DNA from: Lachnospiraceae bacterium
Lineage (GTDB): Bacteria > Bacillota > Clostridia > Lachnospirales > Lachnospiraceae
Direction of reading: 5' to 3'
DNA: 64,000 bases
Assembly: GCA_017618075.1 (NCBI GenBank)
Contig: JAFZUY010000045.1
Span: forward strand, 1-64,000
The translations under genes and the position numbers were made by a program. How positions within the stretch are numbered: position 1 is the stretch's first letter; each line of letters opens with the position of its first letter. Shown in pieces: positions 43,345 to 51,369 of the stretch. Below the pieces are notes generated by a model. That model saw only the letters and a program-made list of their open reading frames with translations. It was not told the origin of the DNA and made no database searches.

Positions 43345-44382
43345 ATGGAATTAAAGAAATCTGACTTTTACTACGATCTTCCTGAAGAACTGATTGCGCA
43401 GGACCCGCTTGCGGATCGTTCTTCGTCAAGACTTCTTAAACTGAATAAATATACCGGTGAATTTTCACATCATCATTTCAGCGATATTATCGATTATCTG
43501 AATCCCGGAGACTGCCTGGTACTTAATAATACCAAGGTTATTCCCGCGAGACTGTTTGGTGTGAGAGAAGGTATCGGAGCAAGTGTAGAGTTTCTTTTAC
43601 TTAAAAGACTTTCGGATACCGATTGGGAATGTTTGGTTAAGCCCGGCAAAAAGGCAAAAATAGGATATACGTTTTCTTATGGTGACGGAATTTTAAAGAG
43701 TACGGTGATTGATATAACGCCCGAAGGCAACCGTATCATCAGATTTGAATTTGACGGTATTTGGGAAGAGATACTTGATAAGCTCGGTGAAATGCCGCTT
43801 CCTCCGTACATTACTCATAAACTTCAGGATAAGAACAGATACCAGACCGTATATGCAAAATACGACGGTTCTGCGGCTGCACCTACGGCCGGACTTCATT
43901 TTACAAACGAACTGCTCAAGAAAATAGAGGATAAAGGCGTTAAGATTGCCTATGTTACTTTACATGTCGGCCTCGGAACTTTCAGGCCCGTAAAAGAAGA
44001 CAATATTCTCGACCATCATATGCATTCCGAATGGTATCAGGTTACAAAGGAAACGGCTGATATTATTAATGAAGCCAAGAAGAACGGCGGAAGAATCATC
44101 TGTGTCGGAACCACGAGCTGTCGTACGATTGAGTCGGCTTCTGATGATGACGGTACGGTCAGAGCGGAGAGCAGAGATACAAGTATCTTTATTTATCCCG
44201 GATACAAATTTAAAGTTTTAGACTGCCTTATTACAAACTTCCATCTGCCTGAGTCAACGCTTATTATGCTTGTTTCAGCGCTTGCGGGCAGAGAGAATGT
44301 TTTAAAGGCTTATGAAGAGGCCGTAAAAGAGAGATACAGATTCTTTTCGTTCGGCGATGCTATGTTCATAGACGACAAGTAA
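43345..44382 (+). CDS. queA: S-adenosylmethionine:tRNA ribosyltransferase-isomerase
   Basis: 345 residues, start one base after the previous stop. Signatures: [53 protein letters not shown] and [10 protein letters not shown]. QueA makes epoxyqueuosine in the wobble position of GUN-anticodon tRNAs. tgt and other queuosine genes are not in the window. Confidence 0.97.
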   Translation: MELKKSDFYYDLPEELIAQDPLADRSSSRLLKLNKYTGEFSHHHFSDIIDYLNPGDCLVLNNTKVIPARLFGVREGIGASVEFLLLKRLSDTDWECLVKPGKKAKIGYTFSYGDGILKSTVIDITPEGNRIIRFEFDGIWEEILDKLGEMPLPPYITHKLQDKNRYQTVYAKYDGSAAAPTAGLHFTNELLKKIEDKGVKIAYVTLHVGLGTFRPVKEDNILDHHMHSEWYQVTKETADIINEAKKNGGRIICVGTTSCRTIESASDDDGTVRAESRDTSIFIYPGYKFKVLDCLITNFHLPESTLIMLVSALAGRENVLKAYEEAVKERYRFFSFGDAMFIDDK

Positions 44383-44687
44383 TACGCTTATTATTCTCGT
44401 TTTTTTAGGGTGTTTTGGCAAATTGCCTTGATATGAACATATATTTGGGTTATTTTCACCTAAAAAACACTATATATTGCATAATTATGTCGTTTATAGC
44501 GTATTTTAATATACTTTATCTGTTGTAATTTTTTTGAAAATATGTCATATTTGCATTAAGATGATGCAAGTATGACTTTTTTGTTTGAGAGCAATATATT
44601 GCAAGAAAACATTAAGAACAATATTGCAAATGAAACAATTTACGCAAAATATTTATTAATTCCACATAAAATGAAAGGAAATGAGCT
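44383..44687. other. 305-base intergenic region between queA and moxR
   Basis: AT-rich, no open reading frame. It holds a terminator-like hairpin at 44544-44582, a perfect palindrome GCAATATATTGC (44591-44602) and repeated ATATTGCA strings at 44474, 44596 and 44621. The queA end also has a loose inverted repeat (TTTTTTTAGGGTG, 44399-44411; CACCTAAAAAACA, 44457-44469) around GGCAAATTGCC. Confidence 0.6.
44544..44582 (+). terminator. intrinsic terminator in the moxR leader region
   Basis: Stem GTCATATTTGCAT (44544-44556) / ATGCAAGTATGAC (44564-44576), one mismatch in 13, followed by six T. It sits 162 bases after queA and 105 bases before moxR, so it may end the queA transcript, an RNA of its own, or act as an attenuator. 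Confidence 0.8.
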
Positions 44688-45638
44688 ATGAATATTGCAG
44701 AAGCAAAAGAAAAAGTGAATTTAATCAGGGATAACATCGGAAAGGTAATAGTCGGAAAAGACGAAACTGTAAAAAACGTGTTGATTTGCCTTATCGCTGA
44801 CGGACATGTGCTTCTTGAGGATCTTCCCGGCACAGGTAAAACCATGCTCGCGAAATCTTTGTCGCAGTCCATCAATGCAAAGTTCAGCCGTATTCAGTTT
44901 ACACCCGATTTGCTTCCTGCCGATATCATTGGTCTAAACGTATATAACAGAGCAAGCGAGAAATTTAATTTTATTCCGGGCCCCATCATTACAAACATTC
45001 TGCTTGCCGATGAAATTAACCGTGCGACTCCCAGAACCCAGTCCGCACTTCTTGAAGCAATGCAGGAGAGACAGGTTACCGTAGACGGTGTAAGCAGAAA
45101 GCTTGAATCGCCTTTCTTTGTAATTGCTACTCAGAACCCTGTTGAGACTGCCGGAACATTCCCTCTTCCCGAGGCCGAACTTGACAGATTTATGATGGAG
45201 CTGACTCTCGGAAATCTTTCTCTTGAAGAAGAAGTTAAGATGCTTAACAGATTTGAAAATGACGAGCCTTTAGAGACTCTTAACAATGTAGTCGAGGCTG
45301 AAGATATCCTTGAAATAAGAAGCCTCCTAAAAGAAGTGAAAATCCATCAGGACCTCATTAAATACATAGCAAGAGTTTGCGAAGTTACCAGAGCCGATTC
45401 CGGTACATATATGGGTGTAAGCCCCAGAGGTACTTTAGCACTTTTAAAGGCAGCAAAGACATCTGCATTAATCGACGGCAGAGACTATGTGCTTCCTGAT
45501 GATATCAAGAATCTTATAATACCTGTACTTATGCACAGAATTCTTTTCATCAACAGAAAAGACAGAACATCCAAGGAACAGTATCTTAACGCGCTTGTTA
45601 GCCGTGTAGAAGTTCCCAGCGAGGAATTCAATTCGTAA
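44688..45638 (+). CDS. MoxR-family AAA+ ATPase
   Basis: 316 residues. Walker A GTGKT in LEDLPGTGKTMLAKSL (about 44-59), Walker B LLADEINRATPRTQSALLEA, sensor region FVIATQNPVETAGTFPLPEA, all typical of the MRP subgroup of MoxR ATPases. These act as chaperones, often with the DUF58 and membrane proteins encoded next to them, as here. AAAGGAAATG region precedes the ATG. Confidence 0.95.
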   Translation: MNIAEAKEKVNLIRDNIGKVIVGKDETVKNVLICLIADGHVLLEDLPGTGKTMLAKSLSQSINAKFSRIQFTPDLLPADIIGLNVYNRASEKFNFIPGPIITNILLADEINRATPRTQSALLEAMQERQVTVDGVSRKLESPFFVIATQNPVETAGTFPLPEAELDRFMMELTLGNLSLEEEVKMLNRFENDEPLETLNNVVEAEDILEIRSLLKEVKIHQDLIKYIARVCEVTRADSGTYMGVSPRGTLALLKAAKTSALIDGRDYVLPDDIKNLIIPVLMHRILFINRKDRTSKEQYLNALVSRVEVPSEEFNS

Positions 45639-45651
45639 TTCGGAGTAAAAC

Positions 45652-46776
45652 ATGAGATTGCTTTTAGTGCTTGCAATCGGTTTGATTTTGTTTCTCATTC
45701 AAAAGAGAGTTTACAAAAAGAACTGGTTGAAAGGATTACAAGTTGATATTGATTTTGAAGAACCTGTCGTTAGAGAGGGCGATAAAGATGCACTTATCGA
45801 AGTGATTAAAAACGACAAGGCTCTTTTATTGCCTGTTTTACAGTTGAAATTTTCGATTACCAGGACCTTTATTTTCCCCAAGGAAAAGAACTCCGCTGTT
45901 ACGGATCAGTATTACAGGAACGATTATTTTACCTGCAGACCTTATCAGATTATTACGAGAAAATACGTTTTTAAAGCTACTAAAAGAGGCGAATACAAAA
46001 TCACTTCCATAGATATAATCTGTAAAGATATTTTTATGGATAAGAGCAATTTTGCTACTTCCGAAGAATATTCAACGGTACTTGTTCTTCCTGCAAGAAT
46101 TAGAAGAGAGAACATTAATGATGACATTATTACGTTTACGGGTGATGTTGTTAAAAGAATCAAAATCAATGAAGATCCTTTTGAATTTAGTTCAATTAGA
46201 GAGTATCAGCCTTACGATCCGATGAATCATATCAACTGGAAAGCGACTGCTAAAAGCGATTTGCTTCATGTAAACACCTTCAATTCGACCAACAGAAAGA
46301 ATGTTATTATTCTTTTAAATCTTGATATGAATCTTATAAGAAACGCAGAAGAGCTTGCAGAGTGGTCTATTAGGATTGCATCCTGCCTTGCTGATTATTT
46401 TATAGGAGAGCAGATTCCTACGGCTTTATATACCAACGGAACAGATTATGAAACTGATGAAAAAATCGGTGTGGATGCAGGCTGTGATGACGGTCATGTA
46501 AGAAATATCGATATGGCTCTTGCCAGAATTCAAGTAAAAGATATCACTTCATCTTTTGTGGATTTAATAGATGAGCATATAGACCGCGAAGCGGATAATG
46601 ACTATATTCTTATTTCCAATTACAGGAAAAATGATTTTGTGGATAAATTTTATGAGCTTAAAAAAGAAGGACTTAGAGTGAGCCTTATTATTCCTGATTT
46701 TGATTATGCGGACATTACTCCGTTCTCGGAAAACGATCACGATACCTTTAAATGGGTAGTTAATTATGAAAAGTAA
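45652..46776 (+). CDS. DUF58 domain protein
   Basis: 374 residues: N-terminal membrane helix (about 2-17), beta-rich middle, then the DUF58 signature EYQPYDPMNHINWKATAKSD (about 184-203) and a von Willebrand A-like region with LLNLDMN. DUF58 proteins partner MoxR ATPases. Overlaps the next gene by 11 bases. Confidence 0.92.
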   Translation: MRLLLVLAIGLILFLIQKRVYKKNWLKGLQVDIDFEEPVVREGDKDALIEVIKNDKALLLPVLQLKFSITRTFIFPKEKNSAVTDQYYRNDYFTCRPYQIITRKYVFKATKRGEYKITSIDIICKDIFMDKSNFATSEEYSTVLVLPARIRRENINDDIITFTGDVVKRIKINEDPFEFSSIREYQPYDPMNHINWKATAKSDLLHVNTFNSTNRKNVIILLNLDMNLIRNAEELAEWSIRIASCLADYFIGEQIPTALYTNGTDYETDEKIGVDAGCDDGHVRNIDMALARIQVKDITSSFVDLIDEHIDREADNDYILISNYRKNDFVDKFYELKKEGLRVSLIIPDFDYADITPFSENDHDTFKWVVNYEK

Positions 46777-47956
46777 AACCTATTACAATCTGGCGGAAGC
46801 CGCTAATTTCATAATGGTTGTTTTGCTTTATATATCAGTTGTCGAAGTTTGGGACGTGATGTATAAAGTGCCTTTTAATTTTGTCCTGCCGGTCGCAACC
46901 TTTTTGATGCTTGTATTTTCACTTTTTCTCAGAATGGTTTTCGGCAAGATGAATTCTTTTATGAACAATATTTTCGTATATGCATTTTTGCATGTTATTC
47001 CCGTACTAGCGATAATATTTGTTCCTGTTGAACCTTTATATAAAATGGCACTTGCCTTTGTATTTTTTATAATATTCATTACGAATATGCGAAGCTATAA
47101 TAAAGCCAAAGGTCAGGGCTTTGAATATATCAGCATAATACTTGTTCTGGTGCCTGCTATTCTTTATCTTATTGCGGATATTCTTTCTTTGAGCCTGACA
47201 ATGCTTGTATTCTTTATCATTGGTGTGGCTTATGTAATTATGTATTATTTCAGGCTTTTCTTTTCCAATGCGCATCTTTTATCCATTGAAAGAAAAAATA
47301 ATGATAAAATGCCAATCGATGATATGCTTAAAAACGATTCCAAACTGGCAATTCCTTTTATCGTTATTTCGTTTGTGATAATGATAGTAGCGAAGATTGA
47401 AAAACTGGACGACGTGGCTCTTTCCCTTTATCTTAAATTTGCTGCTGTTTTCCGTGTTGTATTTTGGAAGTTTTTCACCTTCGTTGAGATGGTATTTGAT
47501 TTTCTTTTTGGCGGGGATCCGGAAGATCCTTTGTTGATTCAGGATTTGACAACTTCGGAGGAATCCGCAGAAAATCCTGTATTTAATATTATTTCCGCAG
47601 TAATTTTTATTGTTCTTGCTGTAGCATTAATATTAGTATTAGTAAAAATAATTGTTTCCGCTATCAAATCATTGGCTGTCAGAAAAGAAGTTCAGACACA
47701 GACTATTGAAGATGAAGGTATGATTGAAATCAGAGAAAAGATTGTCAGAAAGAGAAACGATAAAAAAGAAAAACTGTCAAAGATCAGGAGAATATATAAA
47801 AAGGCAATAGAACGGAATATCAAAAAAGGATATGAATTGAAAAAATACCAGACTCCTCGAGAGAGAGCTGAGGATATACAAGTATTAATGAATGAAGACA
47901 TATTTGAACTTAATTCTTTATATGAAAAAGAAAGATACGGACAGTTTAATGACTAA
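46766..47956 (+). CDS. multi-pass membrane protein with C-terminal DUF4129-like domain
   Basis: 396 residues: six or seven membrane helices in the first 180, another near 190-215, and one at about 270-300, followed by a cytoplasmic domain with RRIYKKAIERNIKKG, YQTPRERAEDI and LYEKERYG. That pattern is the DUF4129 signature usually found at the end of transglutaminase-like membrane proteins in MoxR/DUF58 clusters. No transglutaminase core (Cys-His-Asp) is seen, so this may be the reduced membrane partner. Confidence 0.75.
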   Translation: MKSKTYYNLAEAANFIMVVLLYISVVEVWDVMYKVPFNFVLPVATFLMLVFSLFLRMVFGKMNSFMNNIFVYAFLHVIPVLAIIFVPVEPLYKMALAFVFFIIFITNMRSYNKAKGQGFEYISIILVLVPAILYLIADILSLSLTMLVFFIIGVAYVIMYYFRLFFSNAHLLSIERKNNDKMPIDDMLKNDSKLAIPFIVISFVIMIVAKIEKLDDVALSLYLKFAAVFRVVFWKFFTFVEMVFDFLFGGDPEDPLLIQDLTTSEESAENPVFNIISAVIFIVLAVALILVLVKIIVSAIKSLAVRKEVQTQTIEDEGMIEIREKIVRKRNDKKEKLSKIRRIYKKAIERNIKKGYELKKYQTPRERAEDIQVLMNEDIFELNSLYEKERYGQFND

Positions 47957-48044
47957 ATAATGAAAAATCTTTTATTTTGTATATATAAGTGATATAATTA
48001 ATAGGTGTTGTGTAACACAAAGTAATTGTTGAAAGGACAGCTTT

Positions 48045-49226
48045 ATGAATTTAAAGAAGATTAAAACCATTGCGACTTTTGCAACAGGTATGATTTCAAT
48101 TCTTGCATTTTCTTTTGCATGCCAGAAAAATCCTGATTTACAGGGACTTCCCGAAGAAGAAGATCCTGTTCCTGTGGTTACAATTGATTCTGATATTATT
48201 ACTCCCGTAGAGGAAGAGGAACCCGAAGAAGAGGAAGTAGTTTACGAAGAAACCAAAGAAGGTTTTGTTAGAAGCGAACTTACAAATGAATGGATTGATG
48301 AAAAACTTGAAAATCAGAGACCCATTGCGGTTATGGTAGATAATGAACTTACTGCTCTTGATCATTATGGTGTTAACCAGTCAGATGTTGTATATGAACT
48401 TATGAATTCTACCGCTAACGGAAGAATTACCAGACTTATGTGCCTTGTAAAAGACTATGAGAAGATTGAACAGTTTGGCAGTATCCGTAGTACACGTACA
48501 ACGAACGTAATGCTTTCCGGTGAATGGAACGCAATTCTTGTTCACGACGGCGGACCTTTCTATATTGACAACTATATCGGAATGCCTTATTGCAACAACC
48601 TCTCAGGCGGCTTTGCAAGATATTCAAATGGCAAGCCTTCGGAATTCACCGAATATGTAACATATGAATCATATACCAATCCTACAACCGGTAAATCATT
48701 TGCAGGTTTGGGAGATCGAATTAAAAAGGCCGGATACTCTGTTGAATACAACAAATATTATGAAGGCAAGCACTGGAAGTTCGCATCCAAGGGCGACAAC
48801 AAGATTGAAGACAATAAAGAAGGCAAGAAAGTTGTCGAAGTAGACTTACCTTTCCCTCACAATAAATCTCAGCTTAAATATAACGATGAGAAAAAAGTGT
48901 ATGAGTATTACGAGTATGGAAAAGCACATATTGATGCTTTAGATGACGAGGTTACAAGCTTTACAAATGTAATTCTTGAAGCTATTTCCTTCACACAGCT
49001 TGACCAGAACGGATATCTTACTTATAACGTAACAGATTCTACTACACATGAAGGATATTATTTATCAAGAGGTATTGCTGTTCCTATCACATGGTCAAAG
49101 GCTACACCCGAAGGCATTACTCATTACTACTACAAGTCAACAGGTCAGGAAATTGAACTTAACACAGGCAAGACTTACATTGCATTTGTACCTGCTGATA
49201 CCTGGGACCAGTTGGAGTTAAAGTAA
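48045..49226 (+). CDS. DUF3048 (YerB-like) lipoprotein
   Basis: 393 residues. Lipoprotein signal with lipobox SFAC (cysteine about 26). An acidic linker (repeated EEE, about 45-70) precedes the DUF3048 region, which contains RPIAVMVDN, VNQSDVVYELMNSTANGRITR, FGSIRSTRT and ILVHDGG. YerB-type proteins are exported and of unsettled function. A TATAAT at 47993-47998 is a likely promoter element; a bidirectional terminator follows. Confidence 0.93.
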   Translation: MNLKKIKTIATFATGMISILAFSFACQKNPDLQGLPEEEDPVPVVTIDSDIITPVEEEEPEEEEVVYEETKEGFVRSELTNEWIDEKLENQRPIAVMVDNELTALDHYGVNQSDVVYELMNSTANGRITRLMCLVKDYEKIEQFGSIRSTRTTNVMLSGEWNAILVHDGGPFYIDNYIGMPYCNNLSGGFARYSNGKPSEFTEYVTYESYTNPTTGKSFAGLGDRIKKAGYSVEYNKYYEGKHWKFASKGDNKIEDNKEGKKVVEVDLPFPHNKSQLKYNDEKKVYEYYEYGKAHIDALDDEVTSFTNVILEAISFTQLDQNGYLTYNVTDSTTHEGYYLSRGIAVPITWSKATPEGITHYYYKSTGQEIELNTGKTYIAFVPADTWDQLELK

Positions 49227-49247
49227 AATAAAATATATCAAAAAAAA

Positions 49248-49279
49248 GAAAGTTCGATGAAAATCGAACTTTCTTTTTT
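49248..49279. terminator. bidirectional terminator between the DUF3048 gene and tRNA-Thr
   Basis: Perfect stem GAAAGTTCGAT/ATCGAACTTTC with loop GAAA, T-run on the plus side and A-run before it (T-run on the minus strand). Serves both convergent transcripts. Confidence 0.93.
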
Positions 49280-49281
49280 CG

Positions 49282-49354
49282 AGCTGCTAACGGGAATCGG
49301 ACCCGTGACCTCCGCACTACCAATGCGACGCTCTACCTACTGAGCCATAGCAGC
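49282..49354 (-). tRNA. tRNA-Thr (GGT)
   Basis: Minus strand: acceptor GCTGCTA/TAGCAGC, D arm GCTC/GAGC, anticodon stem TCGCA/TGCGG with loop TTGGTAG (anticodon GGT, reads ACC/ACT), T arm ACGGG/CCCGT with loop TCCGATT. Discriminator T; CCA not encoded. Confidence 0.95.
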
Positions 49355-49524
49355 ATTCGCAACGTGTTATATATTATCATACGAGACCAAAATTTGTCAA
49401 TAAAATAGTTTTATTTAGAGTTGTATTTGAAGTGCCTGAAATGGTATAATAAAGTTTGTGAAAAAATAAGCGTTATTGTTTTAAAATAAACGATTTCACT
49501 AATTATGGGTAAAGGAGAATTGTT

Positions 49525-50694
49525 ATGTATTGTAGTACTTGCGGAACCAAGCTTGCCGACGGCGCACTGTTTTGTTCTAACTGCGGAACCAAGGTTGTTG
49601 TTGAACCTGTAGAAGAGGTTAAAGCAGAAGCAGTTGAAACTGCAGCAGAAGTCAAAGAAGAAGTGGTTCAAACTGTAGAAGAGAAGAAAGAAGAAGTAGC
49701 AGAAGCTGTTGCTGAAGTTAAAGAAGAAGTGGCTGCTCCTGTTGCTGAAGTTATAGAAGAAGTTAAGGCAGAAGAGCCTGCTCCTGCGCCTGTTGTGGAA
49801 GAGCCTGCTCCGACGCCCGAACCTGTTGTTGAAGAACCGGTAGCAGCACCTGTAGTAGAGGAACCTGCACCTGCTCCTACACCTGTTGTAGAAGAGCCTG
49901 CACCTGCTCCCGTACCTGCACCTGCTCCTGCAGCAGAACCTGCACCCGCTCCCGCAGCGCCTAAGGCCGAAGCTAAAGAAAAGAAGAAAAAAGAAAAAGC
50001 AGATAAGCCCAAGAAAAAAGGTAAAGGTTGTCTTATTGCTGTAATTGTAATTATTATAATTATAGTTCTCCTGGTTCTTTTACTTGGTATCGGAGCTTTA
50101 ATTGCATTCTTTGTATTTAAGGATAAACTCCCCGGAACAACAACTAATACCAATGATTATACCAATGCATCCGATTATTACGGTGATTATATCGGAACCA
50201 GCCAGGTAGTTAATACATATGGTTCACAGGAACTTTACGATTATCTTAAAGATAACGGTGTAAGTATTGATATTGCAGATCTCTACACTGACAACTCATA
50301 TGATGATTTTGCAATTTCTATTTATGAAGATTCAGATACAACTCCTGCTGCATGGGATTTAATCGTTGACATGGGTGAATATCTCGGATATCAGCGATTT
50401 AATAATAAGACATTTATTACCTATAGCGATTATGCTAAGGGTAAATATGCAGGCGGAGATTTACTTCCTTCAGAATGGGGTACATACGACATTTCCGTAA
50501 CCGATAAGGATATGAACGGATATCTTTCCGATTCATTCTTTGGATTTGAAGATAAATCCGGTACATATACAATTAACATGGATGGTACATGTGACGGCAA
50601 TTATATTTACGGAACAATGACAATTTCCTTCAAGTATGGCGATATGGAAACTCCTTATACCGAGGAAATCGAATTCACTGCGTATAAACAATAA
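49525..50694 (+). CDS. zinc-ribbon membrane protein with VEEPAPAP repeats
   Basis: 389 residues. The N-terminus is a zinc ribbon (CSTCG at 3-7, CSNCG at 18-22). A low-complexity segment follows (about 30-150): Val/Glu/Ala-rich heptads, then repeats of VEEPAPAP. A basic stretch (KEKKKKEKADKPKKKGKG) precedes one membrane helix (about 172-196). The outer part (about 205-389) is a soluble domain with two similar-looking halves that I do not recognise. The ribbon and repeat lie in the cytoplasm. A TATAAT (49445-49450) is a plausible promoter element. Confidence 0.85.
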   Translation: MYCSTCGTKLADGALFCSNCGTKVVVEPVEEVKAEAVETAAEVKEEVVQTVEEKKEEVAEAVAEVKEEVAAPVAEVIEEVKAEEPAPAPVVEEPAPTPEPVVEEPVAAPVVEEPAPAPTPVVEEPAPAPVPAPAPAAEPAPAPAAPKAEAKEKKKKEKADKPKKKGKGCLIAVIVIIIIIVLLVLLLGIGALIAFFVFKDKLPGTTTNTNDYTNASDYYGDYIGTSQVVNTYGSQELYDYLKDNGVSIDIADLYTDNSYDDFAISIYEDSDTTPAAWDLIVDMGEYLGYQRFNNKTFITYSDYAKGKYAGGDLLPSEWGTYDISVTDKDMNGYLSDSFFGFEDKSGTYTINMDGTCDGNYIYGTMTISFKYGDMETPYTEEIEFTAYKQ

Positions 50695-50717
50695 ATTATA
50701 TTTACAGGTAAACCTAA

Positions 50718-51263
50718 ATGTTATTGGACAAAAAGTCACGAACTTCAATAATGTATGGTGTTATTATCTGTCTTTCCATTGCGATTATTTTTTGCGTTAT
50801 TAAAATTGCAACCAGGCCTGCCGTAGTAAATGAGGATACCAATTATTATCTTCCCGTAAAAGAAAAGGTAGATATGAATGAAATTGAACTGCAGGTTAAA
50901 GAAAAAGAGGAAAGCCAGGCTAAAACCGTACAGATTGATGTACATAATCGTGCAAGATTAATTGAAGACAATGTAAATATCAGATCGGGCCCCGGTACTG
51001 ACTATGAGCGTCTCGGCTCGGCGTATAAAGGATATGACTTTAAGATTATATCCGGTGAAGATTCCGAGTGGATTAAGATTGAATATGACGGAAAGCCTGC
51101 TTATGTTTACTCAGAATATGTTGAAGTCGTTCCCATGTTCTTAAACGATATGGGTGTATACGAAGAATATGTTGGCTTGGAAACAACTTCAAAGCCTGCG
51201 GATACATCAAAAAGTGATGAAAGCGAGAGCGAAGAGAGTTCTGAAGAGTCTTCTGAAAACTAG
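50718..51263 (+). CDS. membrane-anchored SH3 domain protein
   Basis: 181 residues: a membrane helix (about 12-32), a charged coiled stretch, and an SH3b domain (about 75-137) with NVNIRSGPGTDYERLGSAYKG and YDGKPAYVYSEYVEV, then a Ser/Glu tail. Bacterial SH3 domains of this type bind cell wall peptides. It follows the zinc-ribbon gene by 23 bases and precedes a class A PBP on the other strand. Confidence 0.9.
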   Translation: MLLDKKSRTSIMYGVIICLSIAIIFCVIKIATRPAVVNEDTNYYLPVKEKVDMNEIELQVKEKEESQAKTVQIDVHNRARLIEDNVNIRSGPGTDYERLGSAYKGYDFKIISGEDSEWIKIEYDGKPAYVYSEYVEVVPMFLNDMGVYEEYVGLETTSKPADTSKSDESESEESSEESSEN

Positions 51264-51284
51264 ATAAAAAGATTTAAACAATAT

Positions 51285-51320
51285 AAAAGATTCGGATTAA
51301 TTAAAATCCGAATCTTTTTT
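51285..51320. terminator. intrinsic terminator after the SH3 gene
   Basis: Perfect 14-bp stem AAAAGATTCGGATT/AATCCGAATCTTTT, loop AATTAA, T-run. Its symmetry may also stop the minus-strand PBP transcript. Confidence 0.93.
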
Positions 51321-51369
51321 AATTTATCAAAATAATTCAATTAAAGTCGATGTTCAAAATACCGTTATT

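Noticed and set aside
49668..50153. 161-codon Gly/Ala/Ser-rich minus-strand frame
   Set aside because: Complement of the VEEPAPAP repeat of the zinc-ribbon protein; no ribosome binding site.
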